This document shows, piece after piece, positions 32,969 to 43,330 of a stretch of DNA of 64,000 bases; position 1 is the stretch's first letter; each line of letters begins with the position of its first letter. The stretch is from Paguma larvata. Its lineage: Eukaryota > Chordata > Mammalia > Carnivora > Viverridae. Position numbers and translations under genes: made by a program. The notes under the pieces are model-generated. The model saw only the letters and a program-made list of their open reading frames with translations. It ran no database searches and had not been told where the DNA came from. Where the stretch lies: contig CM057843.1 in NCBI GenBank assembly GCA_030068075.1, positions 16,263,370 through 16,327,369 of the forward strand, given 5' to 3'.

Positions 32969-33275
32969 TAACATATTTAAAAATAAATATTTTCTAAATG
33001 GTGTAAAGCATTCTGTTATAACTGCTCAACCTGTCTAATCAGAACAATCTAATAGCAACGAGGCTGTCAGAACCTCCAAAATGTTTCAGAATTAGTTCGT
33101 CACCTGGCACACTGCATATTTGGGTCCTAGTAGGACCACAAAAATTCATAGGCATTGGTTACAACGCCAAATTTCAAACCTTTCTTATAGGATGTAAATA
33201 AGGACTCAATAAATCACACCAAGACTGCACTTAATTGGAATCTGAAGCAATCTTTGAAAAAACTGTTTATTTACT

Positions 33276-33404
33276 GGGGCGCCTGGGTGGCTCGGTCAGT
33301 TAAGCATCTGACTTTGGCTCGGATCCTGATCTCACGGTTCATGAGTTCCAGCCCCGCAGCTCCCTGCCCCTCCTCCACCCCTCTCTTAAATAAATCACTA
33401 AATT
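33276..33404 (+). mobile_element. Carnivore tRNA-SINE, central deletion
   Basis: Head and tRNA part are complete to CCAGCCCCGCAG, then the sequence jumps to CTCCCTGCCCCTCC and the tail. Flanked by AAACTGTTTATTTA (33260) and AAACTGTCCATTTA (33406). Confidence 0.94.
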
Positions 33405-33414
33405 TAAACTGTCC

Positions 33415-33611
33415 ATTTATTTATTTTGAGAGAGAGAGAGAGAGGGTAAGTGGGGGAAGGGCAGAGACAGAGGGAGAGAGAGACGACTAAGCAGGTTCTG
33501 CATTGTCAGCCTCAGCCCAGAGCCCGACGTGAGGCCTCGAACTCACAAACCGCAAGATCACGCCCTGAGCTGAAGTCAGACACTTAACCCACGGAGCCCC
33601 CCGGGAGCCCC
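33415..33611 (-). mobile_element. Carnivore tRNA-SINE, inverted next to the previous copy
   Basis: Tail TTTATTTATTTTGAGAGAG, GAGGCCTCGAACTCACAAACC, ending CGGAGCCCCCCGGGAGCCCC. Confidence 0.94.
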
Positions 33612-34389
33612 TGTAGCAAGCCCTCCTCTCATTGCATAGGCAATCATTCGTATGAACAAGCCCGCGAGAGGAAGGGGTAAAAGCAAATTCCAGGACAAAC
33701 TTGCATCTCCTTGTTTCCAGAAACGATCCGACGCCATTTCCAAGTGATTCGCTTCCCCAAATACAAGAGGCCCCGCAAACTCCAGGCCTTTCTATTGTGG
33801 TCACATACTTTTCAGGTGAGGGAGATCCTTACTTCCTCCAGGGAGAAGGGTCACCATTTCCCAAGGGGCTCCGTAGCCAGGGTGTTAGAGGGTCAAGCCT
33901 TGAATTAAATGCGGGGTAGAAACTGACCCGTTCGTTTCTGACTAGTTACACCTCATCAGGAGCACAGCCTCAGCTCCGCTCTTCACGGGCCTCCTGGATT
34001 TGCCCGATGGCCCCTTTCAACATCTGTGAGCAGCTGGAGGAGCTGGATACGTCAGGCTCGCCCCTTGCTCGGCCTAATGTAAGCAATCGCTGGGACACTG
34101 ATTAATTTCTCAAGACTCGAAAATAATTAAGGTAACAATAATCCCTCACCCACGCACCCCCCGCCTTTTACAACCATTTAAGGGGGAGGTGGTGGAGGTC
34201 AGCCAAAACATTCAGCTCGAAGTTCCCATAACCGTCCTACGTGCGGGGAGCGAAACACCCCTATCAGCCCCGGAGAGTTGTTCCCCTGCCCCCTCCCGTG
34301 TGAGCCATGTCCACCTCTCGCTTGTGGAGCGGGAGGGGGGCCGATGTGCCCGTGAGCTTCTCCTGGGGAGGAGGAGAGAATTGGAAGCC
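33612..34389. other. Repeat-free intergenic stretch with an AT-rich core
   Basis: No interspersed repeat. 34060-34180 contains CTGATTAATTTCTCAAGAC and AAAATAATTAAGGTAAC and may be a conserved non-coding element. Confidence 0.35.
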
Positions 34390-34567
34390 AAGAAGAAGTG
34401 AAAGCAGGGACGCAAACAGATGTTTGCACGCCCGTGTTCGTGGCGGCTGAATTCGCCACGGCGAGAAGGTGGATGGAACCTGAGCGTCTGTGGACAGGTG
34501 AATGGATAAAATACGCCGTGTTCGTGCAGTGGAATATTATTCGGTCATAAAAGGGAAGGCGTTTCTG
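34390..34567 (+). mobile_element. L1M-type 3' end, left part
   Basis: GAAAGCAGGGACGCAAACAG, TTTGCACGCCCGTGTTCG, GGAATATTATTCGGTC. Two SINEs interrupt it. Confidence 0.8.
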
Positions 34568-34755
34568 GGGCCCCTGGGTGGCTCAGTCGGCTGAGGGTCC
34601 AACGTCAGCCCAGGTCATGATCTCACAGTTTGTGAGTTCAAGCCCTGCGTTGGGCTTGCTGCTGTCGGGGTGGAGCCTACCTCGGATCCTCTGTTCCCCC
34701 CTTCTTCTTTTCCCCCATTCACACTATCTCTCTCAAAAATTAATAAGCATTAAAA
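34568..34755 (+). mobile_element. Carnivore tRNA-SINE, first of a tandem pair
   Basis: GGGCCCCTGGGTGGCTCAG head, CT-rich middle, AATTAATAAGCATTAAAA tail. Joined directly to the next copy. Confidence 0.95.
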
Positions 34756-34984
34756 GGGGCGCCTGGGGGGCTCAGTCGGTTGGGCGGCCGACTTCAGCTC
34801 AGGTCATGATCTCACGGTCTATGAGTTCCAGCCCCGCGTCGGGCTCTGGGCTGACGGCTCAGAACCTGGAGCCTGCTTCAGATTCTGTGTCTCCCTCTCT
34901 CTCTGCCCTCCTCCTGCTCACGCTCTGTCTCTATGTCTCAAAAATAAATAAACATTAAAAAAATTTAAAAAAAAAGCATTAAAA
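34756..34984 (+). mobile_element. Carnivore tRNA-SINE, second of a tandem pair
   Basis: GGGGCGCCTGGGGGGCTCAG head to AATAAATAAACATTAAAA and a long A-rich tail. The flanking duplication AAAAGGGAAGGACTTCCTG at 34985 matches AAAAGGGAAGGCGTTTCTG at 34549, before the first copy. Confidence 0.96.
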
Positions 34985-35235
34985 AAAAGGGAAGGACTTC
35001 CTGGCAACATGGATGAATTCTGAAGACACTATGCTAGCTGAAATAAACCAGTTCCCAAAGGACAAAGACCGCACGAGGTTCCTAGAGTGGCCAAATTCAG
35101 GCAGGAAACAGAAGGACGGCTGCAGGGGGTTTCATAAGGAACAAAACATCTGAATAGAAAAGTCACAAGAGACAAGCTAGAAATGGCTGATAAAGACATG
35201 AAACGATGTCCCGCCCCACTATTTATCAACGAGAG
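34985..35235 (+). mobile_element. L1M-type fragment, right part
   Basis: AACATGGATGAATTCTGAAG, GAAATAAACCAGTTCCCAAAG continue the L1 of 34390. From about 35150 a second L1-like piece (GGCTGATAAAGACATGAAACG) from further upstream in ORF2 follows, less certain. Confidence 0.65.
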
Positions 35236-36211
35236 GGATGCCTGGTGCATATATGCTATTTTGCGTGTGCACAGGAGAGTAACCAAATTCTACTGGATAA
35301 CATGCCACTCAACCCCGTATCGCTGATGGATATATTACTCACCTTTCTTGGGGCCGTGTGACCCAAGCTGGCTGCACCGAATTCTTCTCAAGAATTTTTA
35401 TTTCAGTGGGACCTGGCAGGGAAGAGCTCGTTCGTGTCACGAAGATCTTGCGTCTGGAACTCTTCTGAGTCACCTCTACCGACCGTCTCCTCCCTGCCGA
35501 TCCACACGCACACACACACGCACACTCACGCCCTCATTCCCCGGTCGACAGCGGGAAGGCCCGAAGCCACTGCGGTTCCATGACACCCTGGGAAACCAGA
35601 GCTCGATGGCCTCAGTGTCCTGATTGCAGCTGGCTACCTGTCCGGTTCCATTTCTGTCGCTCCTTAAGCCAGTAAACATTCCTGCTTTCCCCTGAGCTGA
35701 GCCACGCCAGGCTTCTGTTGCTTGCGACCAGAGTCCTGATTGAAATAGCAAATAAGGGTATCGTCTATTTTTTTTTTGGCTTGGCCCATTTATACTTGCT
35801 AAAGGAAAGGGGCGGATAATAACAAGCACTTAGTAGGTCAGATAATAGCTGTGTGAGGTCATCTGAGGAGATCGGGGGGCCGGCAAAGCTGTACAACAGC
35901 CCCCTTCATGAATCGATGTAGAAACAGACAAACAGACAGGAATGCGTGCGTCGGAAGGGGTTCTCGGGAACGGAAGAACAGGACAAGGCCACAGAAGCGA
36001 ATGTCGGCTCCATCCAAAGGCAGCCCAGGGTGACCACCTCTCGGAAATGTTCCCCGTCTCAATGGCAGGGCTGTCCCCAGGACGGAGCGAGAGCAGAGAG
36101 ATGAGAGCCGAGGGAATTCGAACACTCTTCTTTCCGGCAAACCCACCAACATCCTTGAGGCCATTGAGTTCTCTCCTTGTCTTTATTTTGAGTCCATGTT
36201 CATCAAACAAC
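35236..36211. other. Unassigned intergenic sequence
   Basis: No repeat or gene recognised. Short (CA)n at 35505-35530. Open frames on opposite strands at 35476-35829 and 35942-36433 show no domain. Confidence 0.4.
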
Positions 36212-36432
36212 TTTTTTTTAAAAAAAAGTTTATTTATTTTTGAAAGAGAGAGTGAGAACAAGAGGGAGAGGGGCAGAGAGAGAGGGAGACAGAGAAGCCC
36301 CAGCAGGTTCCGCATTGTCAGCACAGAGCCCGATGAAGGACCCGAGGTTCTCTCTCTCTCCCTCTGCCCTTACCCGGCTCATGTGCACTTTCTTACTCTC
36401 TCTCTAAAAATAATAATAATAATAATTAATTA
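36212..36432. mobile_element. Rearranged SINE composite: minus-strand body joined to plus-strand tail
   Basis: Positions 36212-36342 are the tail and CT-rich part of a minus-strand SINE up to GCACAGAGCCCGATGAAGG. From about 36346 a plus-strand CT-rich middle and tail (TTCTCTCTCTCTCCCTCTGCC, then TAATAATAAT) follow. Both tRNA-like heads are missing. Confidence 0.85.
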
Positions 36433-37189
36433 AAAGAAATGGTTCTATTGAAAAAAAGTTTCTATGGAGAGAGCGTGATATTTTATTGAATAAAAAGTAA
36501 GTTTCTATAGAGCAATTTTGAAGGCATGACGGCTGTTTTACCGAAGTGTGTACATACCTCACATACAGATGTAGGCACAGAAAAGGATCAGGCAAGATGA
36601 AGAGAAAGTCAGTGGTTTTTTAGTGTTTGTTCACAAGTATGTAGCAACTTTTCCGTTTCTTTCTACATTCTGCTGAAACTTCCTACATTCCACTTTCTAC
36701 AAAGTGAACAAATATTACAAAGTAAATAGACGTTCTGGAAAAAGCCTACCACTCTAAAAACAATATGCATCTACGTATTTGTAAGTGCACGCTCTGGGAA
36801 AAGTCTTCTCGAGCAAAGCTAACGTACGGAAAACACGTTAACACTTGGGGCTCTTCCAAATGACCTGGGTTTACTTCCGGGTTACATGCCTTTCTAGGGC
36901 GAAGGTCAGGTGGGAACTCCCACCTACTGGTGAAGGACCATCGCGGGACTAGAGCAGGGCGCCGACAAGGTGCCAAACCAGCACTTTCTCTCACTGCTTC
37001 GTCCCTGAGGCAGAAATAGAGGTAAATCATGTCATTTGTAGGTTTCGTAAATGCATATTATTTTTAAAATACAACAGAGGAGGGGAAAGGGTCAACAGTA
37101 TACTTTCTCGGTTAACCAGTTTGCTCCCTTGTTGAACACAGGCACACAAAGGTGGCCGTGGCCCAGGCACGAGAGACGGGGCGGCGTAG
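36433..37189. other. Unassigned intergenic sequence
   Basis: AT-rich, no repeat or gene recognised. Confidence 0.4.
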
Positions 37190-37329
37190 TAGTGACTGGG
37201 GGATTCTAGAATCTGATGACCAGGTTCAAGCCTCGGCTACTCCATCTATGAGGCAGGGTTCTTTGGATAAGTCGCTTCACCCCTCTAAGCCACTATTTCC
37301 TTGTCTCTGAAATAGGCATGGTAACACTT
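37190..37329 (+). mobile_element. MIR relic
   Basis: ACCAGGTTCAAGCCTCGGC, GGATAAGTCGCTTCACCCC, TTTCCTTGTCTCTGAAATAGG are in MIR order. Confidence 0.8.
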
Positions 37330-37735
37330 GCCGCAACGCGGATGGAACTGGAAGGGATTATGCTGAGTGAAATAAGTCAGCCAGAGAAGGACAGATATCA
37401 TATGTTTTCACTCACATGTGGAACTTGAGAAACTTAACAGAAGACCACGGGGGAAGGGAAGGGAAAAGAAATAGTGACAAACAGAGAGGGAAGGAGGCAA
37501 ACCGTAAGAGACTCTTCATACAAAGAACACACTGAGGGTTGATGGGGGGGGGCGAGTGGGGAAACTGGGGGATGGGCATTGAGGAAGGCACTCATTGGGA
37601 GGAGCCCTGGGTGTTGTAGGTAAGTGATGAATCATGGGAATCGACTCCCAAAACCAAGAGCACACTGTAGGCACTCTATGTTAGCCAACTTGACAATAAA
37701 CTATAAAAACAATAACAACAACAAAAATAAAACAA
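37330..37735 (+). mobile_element. Carnivore L1 3' UTR fragment
   Basis: GCGGATGGAACTGGAAGGG, AGTGAAATAAGTCAGCCAGAG, AAACCGTAAGAGACTCTTC, GAGGGTTGATGGGGGG, CTGGGTGTTGTAGGTAAGTG, TTGACAATAAACTATAAAAAC. Less decayed than the other L1 pieces and of the same type as the end of the copy at 30600-32225. Confidence 0.92.
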
Positions 37736-37999
37736 AATAGGCAGAGTTCAAAAAGCCAACTCTGGATAAGAAACGAGGCCATATGCAATGCACAGGCATT
37801 CAAAACAAGACAACAAGGCCGAAATGGAATCGCTTTTGCTGAGCCCGACATCACCAAACTGAGACTTTGATTACAGTTTCGGCGGTCTCAGAAATAGAAT
37901 CTGGAACCAGTCAGGTATCACCCGATGAGCAGTAGTTGGGTCACCTATCAACCCCTGCCGTCCCCTAAAGGAAAGTGACCTTCCAATGACCAACGTCCT

Positions 38000-38223
38000 T
38001 TTTTTACATTTTTTTTTATGCTTTTATTTATTTTTGAGAGCAGGAGAGACAAAGCGTGAGTGGGGGAGGGTCAGAGAGAGAGAGGGAGACACAGAATCCG
38101 AAGCAGGCTCCAGGCTCTGAGCCGTCAGCACAGAGCCCGACGCGGGGCTCGAACTCACAGACTGTAAGATCATGACCTGAGCCGAAGTCGGCCGCCCAAC
38201 CGACTGAGCCACCCAGGCGCCCC
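38000..38223 (-). mobile_element. Carnivore tRNA-SINE
   Basis: Full minus-strand copy close to the general consensus (GACGCGGGGCTCGAACTCAC, GAGCCACCCAGGCGCCCC). Confidence 0.97.
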
Positions 38224-38224
38224 C

Positions 38225-38547
38225 CTGCTTTTTTTTTTTTTTTTGATGGCATCGCTTTCTTGTTCCCACCCCCTTCTGCCTAGAAAATTCTTTCACTTTG
38301 TACAGCTCCTCAGAGCTCCTTTCCGTCTGTGAGATGGGATGCTGCCTGATTCACGAACTGTCGAATAAAGCCAATAAGATCTTTCAAATGTACTCAGTTG
38401 AATTTTATTTTTTTAATATGTCCCATAACTGTATAGCTACTCTCGTGAAGTGTTCCAACATCATTCATCTATGGGACTGCCAACCAAGGTCGCGCATCTA
38501 TACAAAGCGACAGTCTTCAAGCAATGTTAACTTTACTTTTTAATCAT
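38225..38547. other. Unassigned intergenic sequence
   Basis: No repeat or gene recognised apart from a T run at 38229-38244. Confidence 0.4.
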
Positions 38548-38743
38548 AAAAAAATTTTAATTTATTTATTTTGAGAGAGAGAGCAAGCGTAAGTGGGGGA
38601 GGGGCGGAGAAAGTGAGAAAGACAGAATCCCAAGCAGGCGCCATCAGCACAGAGCTGGTTGCGGGCTCGAGCTCACGAACCCTGAGATCGTGACCTGAGT
38701 CGAAATCAAGAGTGAGACGCTCAACCAGCCACCCAGGCGCCTC
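38548..38743 (-). mobile_element. Carnivore tRNA-SINE
   Basis: TTTATTTATTTTGAGAGAG tail, short deletion between AAGCAGGCGCC and ATCAGCACAGAG, ending CCAGCCACCCAGGCGCC. Confidence 0.94.
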
Positions 38744-38814
38744 CAAGCCGTGGTAGCTTTATATCATGAGTTGCACAATTTTATGTGGAAATGAGGTCCT
38801 TTGCATATAGTTTC

Positions 38815-39015
38815 CTCATCTGTGATGTTCTTTTCTCGTTTTCCTTCCCTCATCACGTCTGTTTATTTGTTCAGATGTTAGCTCACAATCCTCTCTTGAC
38901 TTCCTCAGATGAAATCATGCTCCTCTATGTATAAAGTCATGAATACTTACCACATTTTGTAATTGCATATTGATTTGTAATTACTTGTGGTTATCTCGAA
39001 TGTTCATCTCCTCCT
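38815..39015 (+). mobile_element. L2 relic
   Basis: TTCAGATGTTAGCTCACAATC, CTTGACTTCCTCAGATG, GTAATTGCATATTGATTTG and ATGTTCATCTCCTCC resemble the L2 3' region. Confidence 0.5.
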
Positions 39016-39785
39016 GCGATCCTGCGATTCATAATAAGAAATATACATATTTGGTCTTCAAGCCCATTTCCGACACGGAACTCCCTAAAACCCTTAGAAT
39101 TTCCTGCAAAGAGAGCGTTCAGAGTGTCTTTGGTTACGTCAATGAGGGGACTCTAGGAAAGCACCTGAGGAGGGTGGCTGGTTGCCAGGGAACACGAACC
39201 ATGTCCGAAGGTTGGAATATTCCGTTTCACTTGGACTTCCTTGCAAAGGAGGGGGGCTGGAGGTTGAATCACCAGGGGCCAAAGATTTCATCAAGAGGGG
39301 CTATGTCACAAAGGCTCCATCAAGTTCAGAGAGTTTCCTGGTTCAAGAACATGTGGAAAACGGGGAGAGTGCTGTGCCCAGAGAGCATGGGAGCTTCATG
39401 CCCTTTGTCCACACCTTGCCCTGTCCGTCTCTTCCATCTGGTTGTTTCTGAGTTATTACCCTTTGATCACCAACTGGTCAACCAGTAAGTGAAATACTTC
39501 TCGGAGTTCTGTGAGTCACCCTAGTAAATTAGTCAACCCCGAGGATGGTTGGAATCTCCAATCTATAGCTTGTCAGAAGCTCAGGTGACAACCTGGACTT
39601 GCAATCAGCATCTGAAGTGGAGGACGGGGAGCAGCCTGTGGGGCTCAACCCTTAACCTGTGCGATCTGACCTCTCCTGTGCAGACAGTGTCAGAGGTTCG
39701 TTAATTGCTTGATGGTGCTGGCAAACCCACACGTTGAAATTGATACTAGAATCATATTACCTCTCAGTAAGACCGTCCCCTGCAC
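39016..39785. other. Unassigned intergenic sequence
   Basis: The 172-codon open frame 38970-39488 plus crosses this region. It has no recognisable domain, and its first part lies in the L2 relic, so I do not call it a gene. Confidence 0.45.
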
Positions 39786-40077
39786 TGGGCACCTGGGTGG
39801 CTCAGGCGGTTAAGTGTCTCACTCCCGGTCATGATCTCAGGTCACGATCTCACGACTTGTGAGTTTGAGCCCCACATCAGGCTCGGCGCTGGCAGCACAG
39901 AGCCCGCTTGGGACGAGCGGGAGAGGGGCAGAGAGAAGGCGACACGGAATCCGAAGCAGGCTCTAGGCTCTGATCTGCCAGTAGAAAGCCTGACGTGGGG
40001 CTTGAACCTACAGACCGTGAGATTGTGACTTGAGCTGAAGCTGCACGCCTTAACCGACTGAGCCACCCTGGCGCACC
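39786..40077. mobile_element. Inverted SINE composite: plus-strand head joined to minus-strand copy
   Basis: 39786-39914 is the head and tRNA part of a plus-strand SINE to AGCCCGCTTGGGA. At 39915 it changes to the CT-rich part of a minus-strand SINE (GGGAGAGGGGCAGAGAG), which runs to its head GAGCCACCCTGGCGCACC at 40077. The tRNA-like halves form an inverted repeat of about 120 bases. GTCATGATCTCAGGTCACGATCTCACG inside the first copy also holds a short internal duplication. Confidence 0.88.
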
Positions 40078-40139
40078 AACAAACAAAAAAAAATCTTAAA
40101 AAAAAAAAAAAGAAGGTACCTGCATGAGGTCAAAGGCCA

Positions 40140-41378
40140 CACCCCATTCTCAGCACTCTTACCTGCTGTCAGAATAAGGTTGGTCTTCAATAAATATATT
40201 CGGAATAAACTGATTAATTAAAACGTTTTAAAAGGCAGTGTGCTTTCGAACAATTTAGTACTTATATACAATTGTATGCAATTGTAATTGGACCCGCATA
40301 TAATTTAGTACTTTTCTCTACAGCCTTAAATGCTCCTTAATCACGGATTGCTCTAATCCCGGTTGTGCACCCAGCCTGAGAAAAACTCATTTTCCCTTAC
40401 CTCGAACCTTTAGTTTTGACATGACGAATGTCCACAGACTTTTGAGACTTGGGCACTAATTGTGCATCCACTAATAAAATGGGGTCTTAGAGGAATCTGG
40501 CAACTGAAAACTTTGAAGGGAATCAAATGTAAAATAATCCACGAAATGAGCTGAAGCTCAGTGTTTTCCGAGGAGCAGCAAGAGGGGCGGGCAGAGAGGT
40601 TAAGAGAGACAACCTTAAAGTCATGAAAAATGGTGTTTTCTAACGATGTTTGTAGTTGTGAGTCTAGTTAATGAGCACGAATGCAATATGAAATAAAGCA
40701 AGATACATAATAATATATTTTAAAACCTATTCTTTATACTCTACATATATAAATTTATACACTAGTAGGCACAGAAAAAAAAAAGGAAGGTATTATCCTA
40801 CAAGGGTCCACCATGATTGTCTCCAAGTGTTAAGATTCCAGTAATTTTTATGGTCTCATATTTTTCGACAGTTTCTAAAGTTTATATGATAAGTAGGCAT
40901 TAATTTCTTTATCCAGAAGAGGAAAGATAATATTTTTAGAAAGCCCTTTGATTGAGTTAATGCATAAAAGTCATTAGAAATTAAAAAAAAAAAAAGCCTT
41001 GGATAGCTCTACTCTCTACATGAATGATAGCTGTGAATAAATCATATTTGTAGGACAGTCCTTAATTAGGTGGAAATAGTAGTACTTAAAAAAACTTTCT
41101 TGGGTTAAGTTTTAAAGCGTTTGATTCATAAATTCCAAGCAAAGCATTAGAGCTGTCAGGCCCTTCAGATTCATCACGACGTGTCCAGGCCGCCTTTTTT
41201 TTTTTTTTTTTTTAATGACATTTCAAAATGTTATTTCACCAGCTCAGGGCCTGGAAAGGGTCCAAAAGGTACTGACTTGAATTTTACAAACTCTTTAGGT
41301 CGAAATTTATTTTTTCACGGACATAGTTATGTTTCTTTCCTCTAAAGCATCCCAGTCCATTCGCAGAACGCCGGGTCA
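40140..41378. other. 1.2 kb repeat-free AT-rich block, candidate conserved non-coding element
   Basis: No interspersed repeat across 1.2 kb in a region where one SINE per 1.2 kb is usual. Contains AACTGATTAATTAAAACG, TCCTTAATTAGGTGG, GTCTAGTTAATGAGCACG and similar motifs. Interrupted by T and A runs at 41195-41213 and 40983-40995. No open frame of note. Confidence 0.35.
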
Positions 41379-41391
41379 AAGGAAAGGATGC

Positions 41392-41597
41392 GGGGGCGTC
41401 CGGGGGGGGGCTCAGTCAGTTGAGCCTCCGACTTGGGCTCCGGTCGTCACCTCGTGGTTCGTGAGTTCGAGCCCCTCATGGGGCTCTGTGCTGACAGCTT
41501 GGAGCCTGGAGCCTGCTTCAGAGTCTATCCCTCCCTGCCCATGCTCTGGGTCCCTCTCTCAAAAATAAACAAACATTTAAGAAAATAAAAAAATAAA
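41392..41597 (+). mobile_element. Carnivore tRNA-SINE
   Basis: GGGGGCGTCCGGGGGGGGCTC head, GTGAGTTCGAGCCCCTCATG, CT-rich middle, AATAAACAAACATTTAAG tail. Flanked by AAGGAAAGGATGCGG and GAAAGGAAAAGATAGG. Confidence 0.95.
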
Positions 41598-41934
41598 GAA
41601 AGGAAAAGATAGGAATGGGCCGTGAAGAGTTTGGGTAGATTTTCTAACTTGCAGAAGGGCTTCAGCTAGCAGCCCAGACGACAGGCCGTGGGACAAAGGA
41701 GAGCAGGGGTCAGGGGCAAGATCCCGGGACCCAGGGACACACTGTTCTTCAGGTCCACATTTGCTTTAAAAGTTGGGGCAGAATGTTCTAATGGAAAGAA
41801 CACACACTTGAGAATCAGACTAAGTCTACGGCGTGGCTCGGGTACCTGCACGCTGTCTGTAATGTGGTGGTGAGGGCTTCACCACGGCCTTGTAAAAAGT
41901 CTCCAAATTTTTTTTTTTAATATTGATAACCGAT
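41598..41934. other. Intergenic sequence with a possible MIR piece
   Basis: 41770-41860 (ATGGAAAGAACACACACTTG, GAGAATCAGACTAAGTC) resembles the first half of MIR. The rest is unassigned. Confidence 0.45.
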
Positions 41935-42143
41935 TTTTAAAAATTTTTTCAATGTTTATTTATTTTTGAGAGACAGAGCACAAGCGGGGGAGGGGCAGAG
42001 AGAGGGAGACGCAGAATCCGAAGCAGGCTCCAGGTTCTGAGCTGTCAGCACAGAGCCCGACGCGGGGCTCGAACTCATGGACCTCGAGATCACGAGCTAG
42101 GCCAAAGTCACACATTTAACTGACTGAGGCATCCAGGCGCCCC
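41935..42143 (-). mobile_element. Carnivore tRNA-SINE
   Basis: Complete: AATGTTTATTTATTTTTGAG, GACGCGGGGCTCGAACTCATG, ending GAGGCATCCAGGCGCCCC. Confidence 0.96.
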
Positions 42144-42227
42144 TCAATTTTTGTTTTGAATGTCAAAACCGTGGTGGGCCAAACCGAACACCTCCATGGA
42201 CAGGACTAGTCTAGGGGGAGCTACTGT

Positions 42228-42470
42228 GTTGTTGGCAGTAAGAACCTGGCCTTGGAAGTCAAGCGCTGGTTTGACTCCTGCCTTCCCAACCGCATGACCT
42301 TGGGCCTGCGTGACCTTGGGCAGGTGACTGAGTCTTGCAAAGCTGCAGAGTCTGCGTCTTTAGAACAGGGGTAATAAGACAACCTTGAAACAGTTTGGAT
42401 TAAGTGGGACGATCCGTGCGTTCGGCACAGCACCTCACACAGAGCAAGGGGAGTTACTATTCTTGTCGTT
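42228..42470 (+). mobile_element. MIR relic with a short internal duplication
   Basis: CATGACCTTGGGCCTGCGTGACCTTGGGCAGGTGAC shows the MIR core partly duplicated; GTCTTTAGAACAGGGGTAATAAG and GCACAGCACCTCACACAG follow in order. Confidence 0.8.
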
Positions 42471-42577
42471 GTCGTTGTTGCAAGGCGGCCCGGAGAAGCA
42501 GAGGAGGGCCTGGAGGAGGACGGAATGTTTGAGAAGCACCGTAAGGAACCAGCAAGAGGTTAGGTGAACATTCCTGC

Positions 42578-42700
42578 AGTCAACGCGTATTTCTAGCACC
42601 TACCGTGCTCCGGGCATCCTGCAGGTTCTGGGAATGCAGAACGAAGCAGTCTCCGCTCTCATGCAGCTTGTATTCAGTTAGCGGAAGAAGAAATTTAGCA
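42578..42700 (+). mobile_element. L2-like ancient repeat fragment
   Basis: AACGCGTATTTCTAGCACC, CGTGCTCCGGGCATCCTGC, CTCATGCAGCTTGTATTCAG. The SINE at 42702 interrupts it, and the old sequence resumes at 42903. Confidence 0.6.
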
Positions 42701-42701
42701 T

Positions 42702-42901
42702 CTTTATTTTATTTTTGAGACACATAGAGACAAAGCATGAGCAAGGGAAGGGCAGAGAGAGAGGGAGACACAGAACCGGAAGCAGGCTCCAGGCTCCAAG
42801 CCGTCAGCACAGAGCCCGACGCGGGGCTCGAACCCACAGACCGTGAGATCATGACCTGAGCGGAAGTCGGCCGCCCAACCGACTGAGCCACCCAGGCGCC
42901 C
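42702..42901 (-). mobile_element. Carnivore tRNA-SINE
   Basis: Near-consensus copy. Flanked by GCGGAAGAAGAAATTTA (42681) and CCGGAAAAAGAAATTTA (42901). Confidence 0.97.
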
Positions 42902-42949
42902 CGGAAAAAGAAATTTAAATAATACGCTTAGTGGTGGTTAGACACTGCG

Positions 42950-43069
42950 AAGGAGAAGAAATCAAGGGAAAAAACCCAAATTGTCCAAAAATAGTGATGT
43001 GAATCCATCAAGGGCGGTATATTCATGGAATGGAATACTGTACAGGAGAAATGAAGAAAGAGCCACAGT
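42950..43069 (+). mobile_element. Old L1 fragment, left part
   Basis: CCAAATTGTCCAAAAATAG and GGTATATTCATGGAATGGAATAC are L1 3' end motifs. The SINE at 43070 interrupts it. Confidence 0.6.
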
Positions 43070-43330
43070 GGGGGCACCTGGGTGGCTCAGTCGGTTGAGC
43101 TACGAATCTTGATTTCAGCTCCGGTCATAATCTCAGGGTCATGGGACCGACCCCTGCAGCAGGCTCTGTGCTGAGCGTGGAGGCTGCTGAAGATTCTTTC
43201 TCTCTCTCTCTCTTAAAGGAAGGATAGAGGAAAAGAAGAACGGAAGGAAGGAAGGAAGGAAGGAAGGCAAGAAGGGAGGAAGGAAGGAAAGAAGGGAGGA
43301 AGGGAGGGAGGGAGGAAGGAAGGAAGGACA
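43070..43330 (+). mobile_element. Carnivore tRNA-SINE with (GGAA)n tail
   Basis: GGGGGCACCTGGGTGGCTCAG head, GTCATAATCTCAGGGTC, CT-rich part to 43215, then (GGAA)/(GGGA) units replacing the A-rich tail at 43215-43330. Confidence 0.94.
43240..43328. repeat. (GGAA)n microsatellite
   Basis: GGAA units with GGGA and GAAA variants forming the tail of the SINE. Confidence 0.95.

Noticed and set aside
38970..39488. 172-codon plus-strand open frame
   Set aside because: N-terminal part falls in an L2-like relic and the rest has no known motif.
43240..43328. Possible CRISPR-like tandem array
   Set aside because: Units are 4 bases with no spacers; it is a SINE-tail microsatellite. No CRISPR array is expected or seen in this nuclear DNA.
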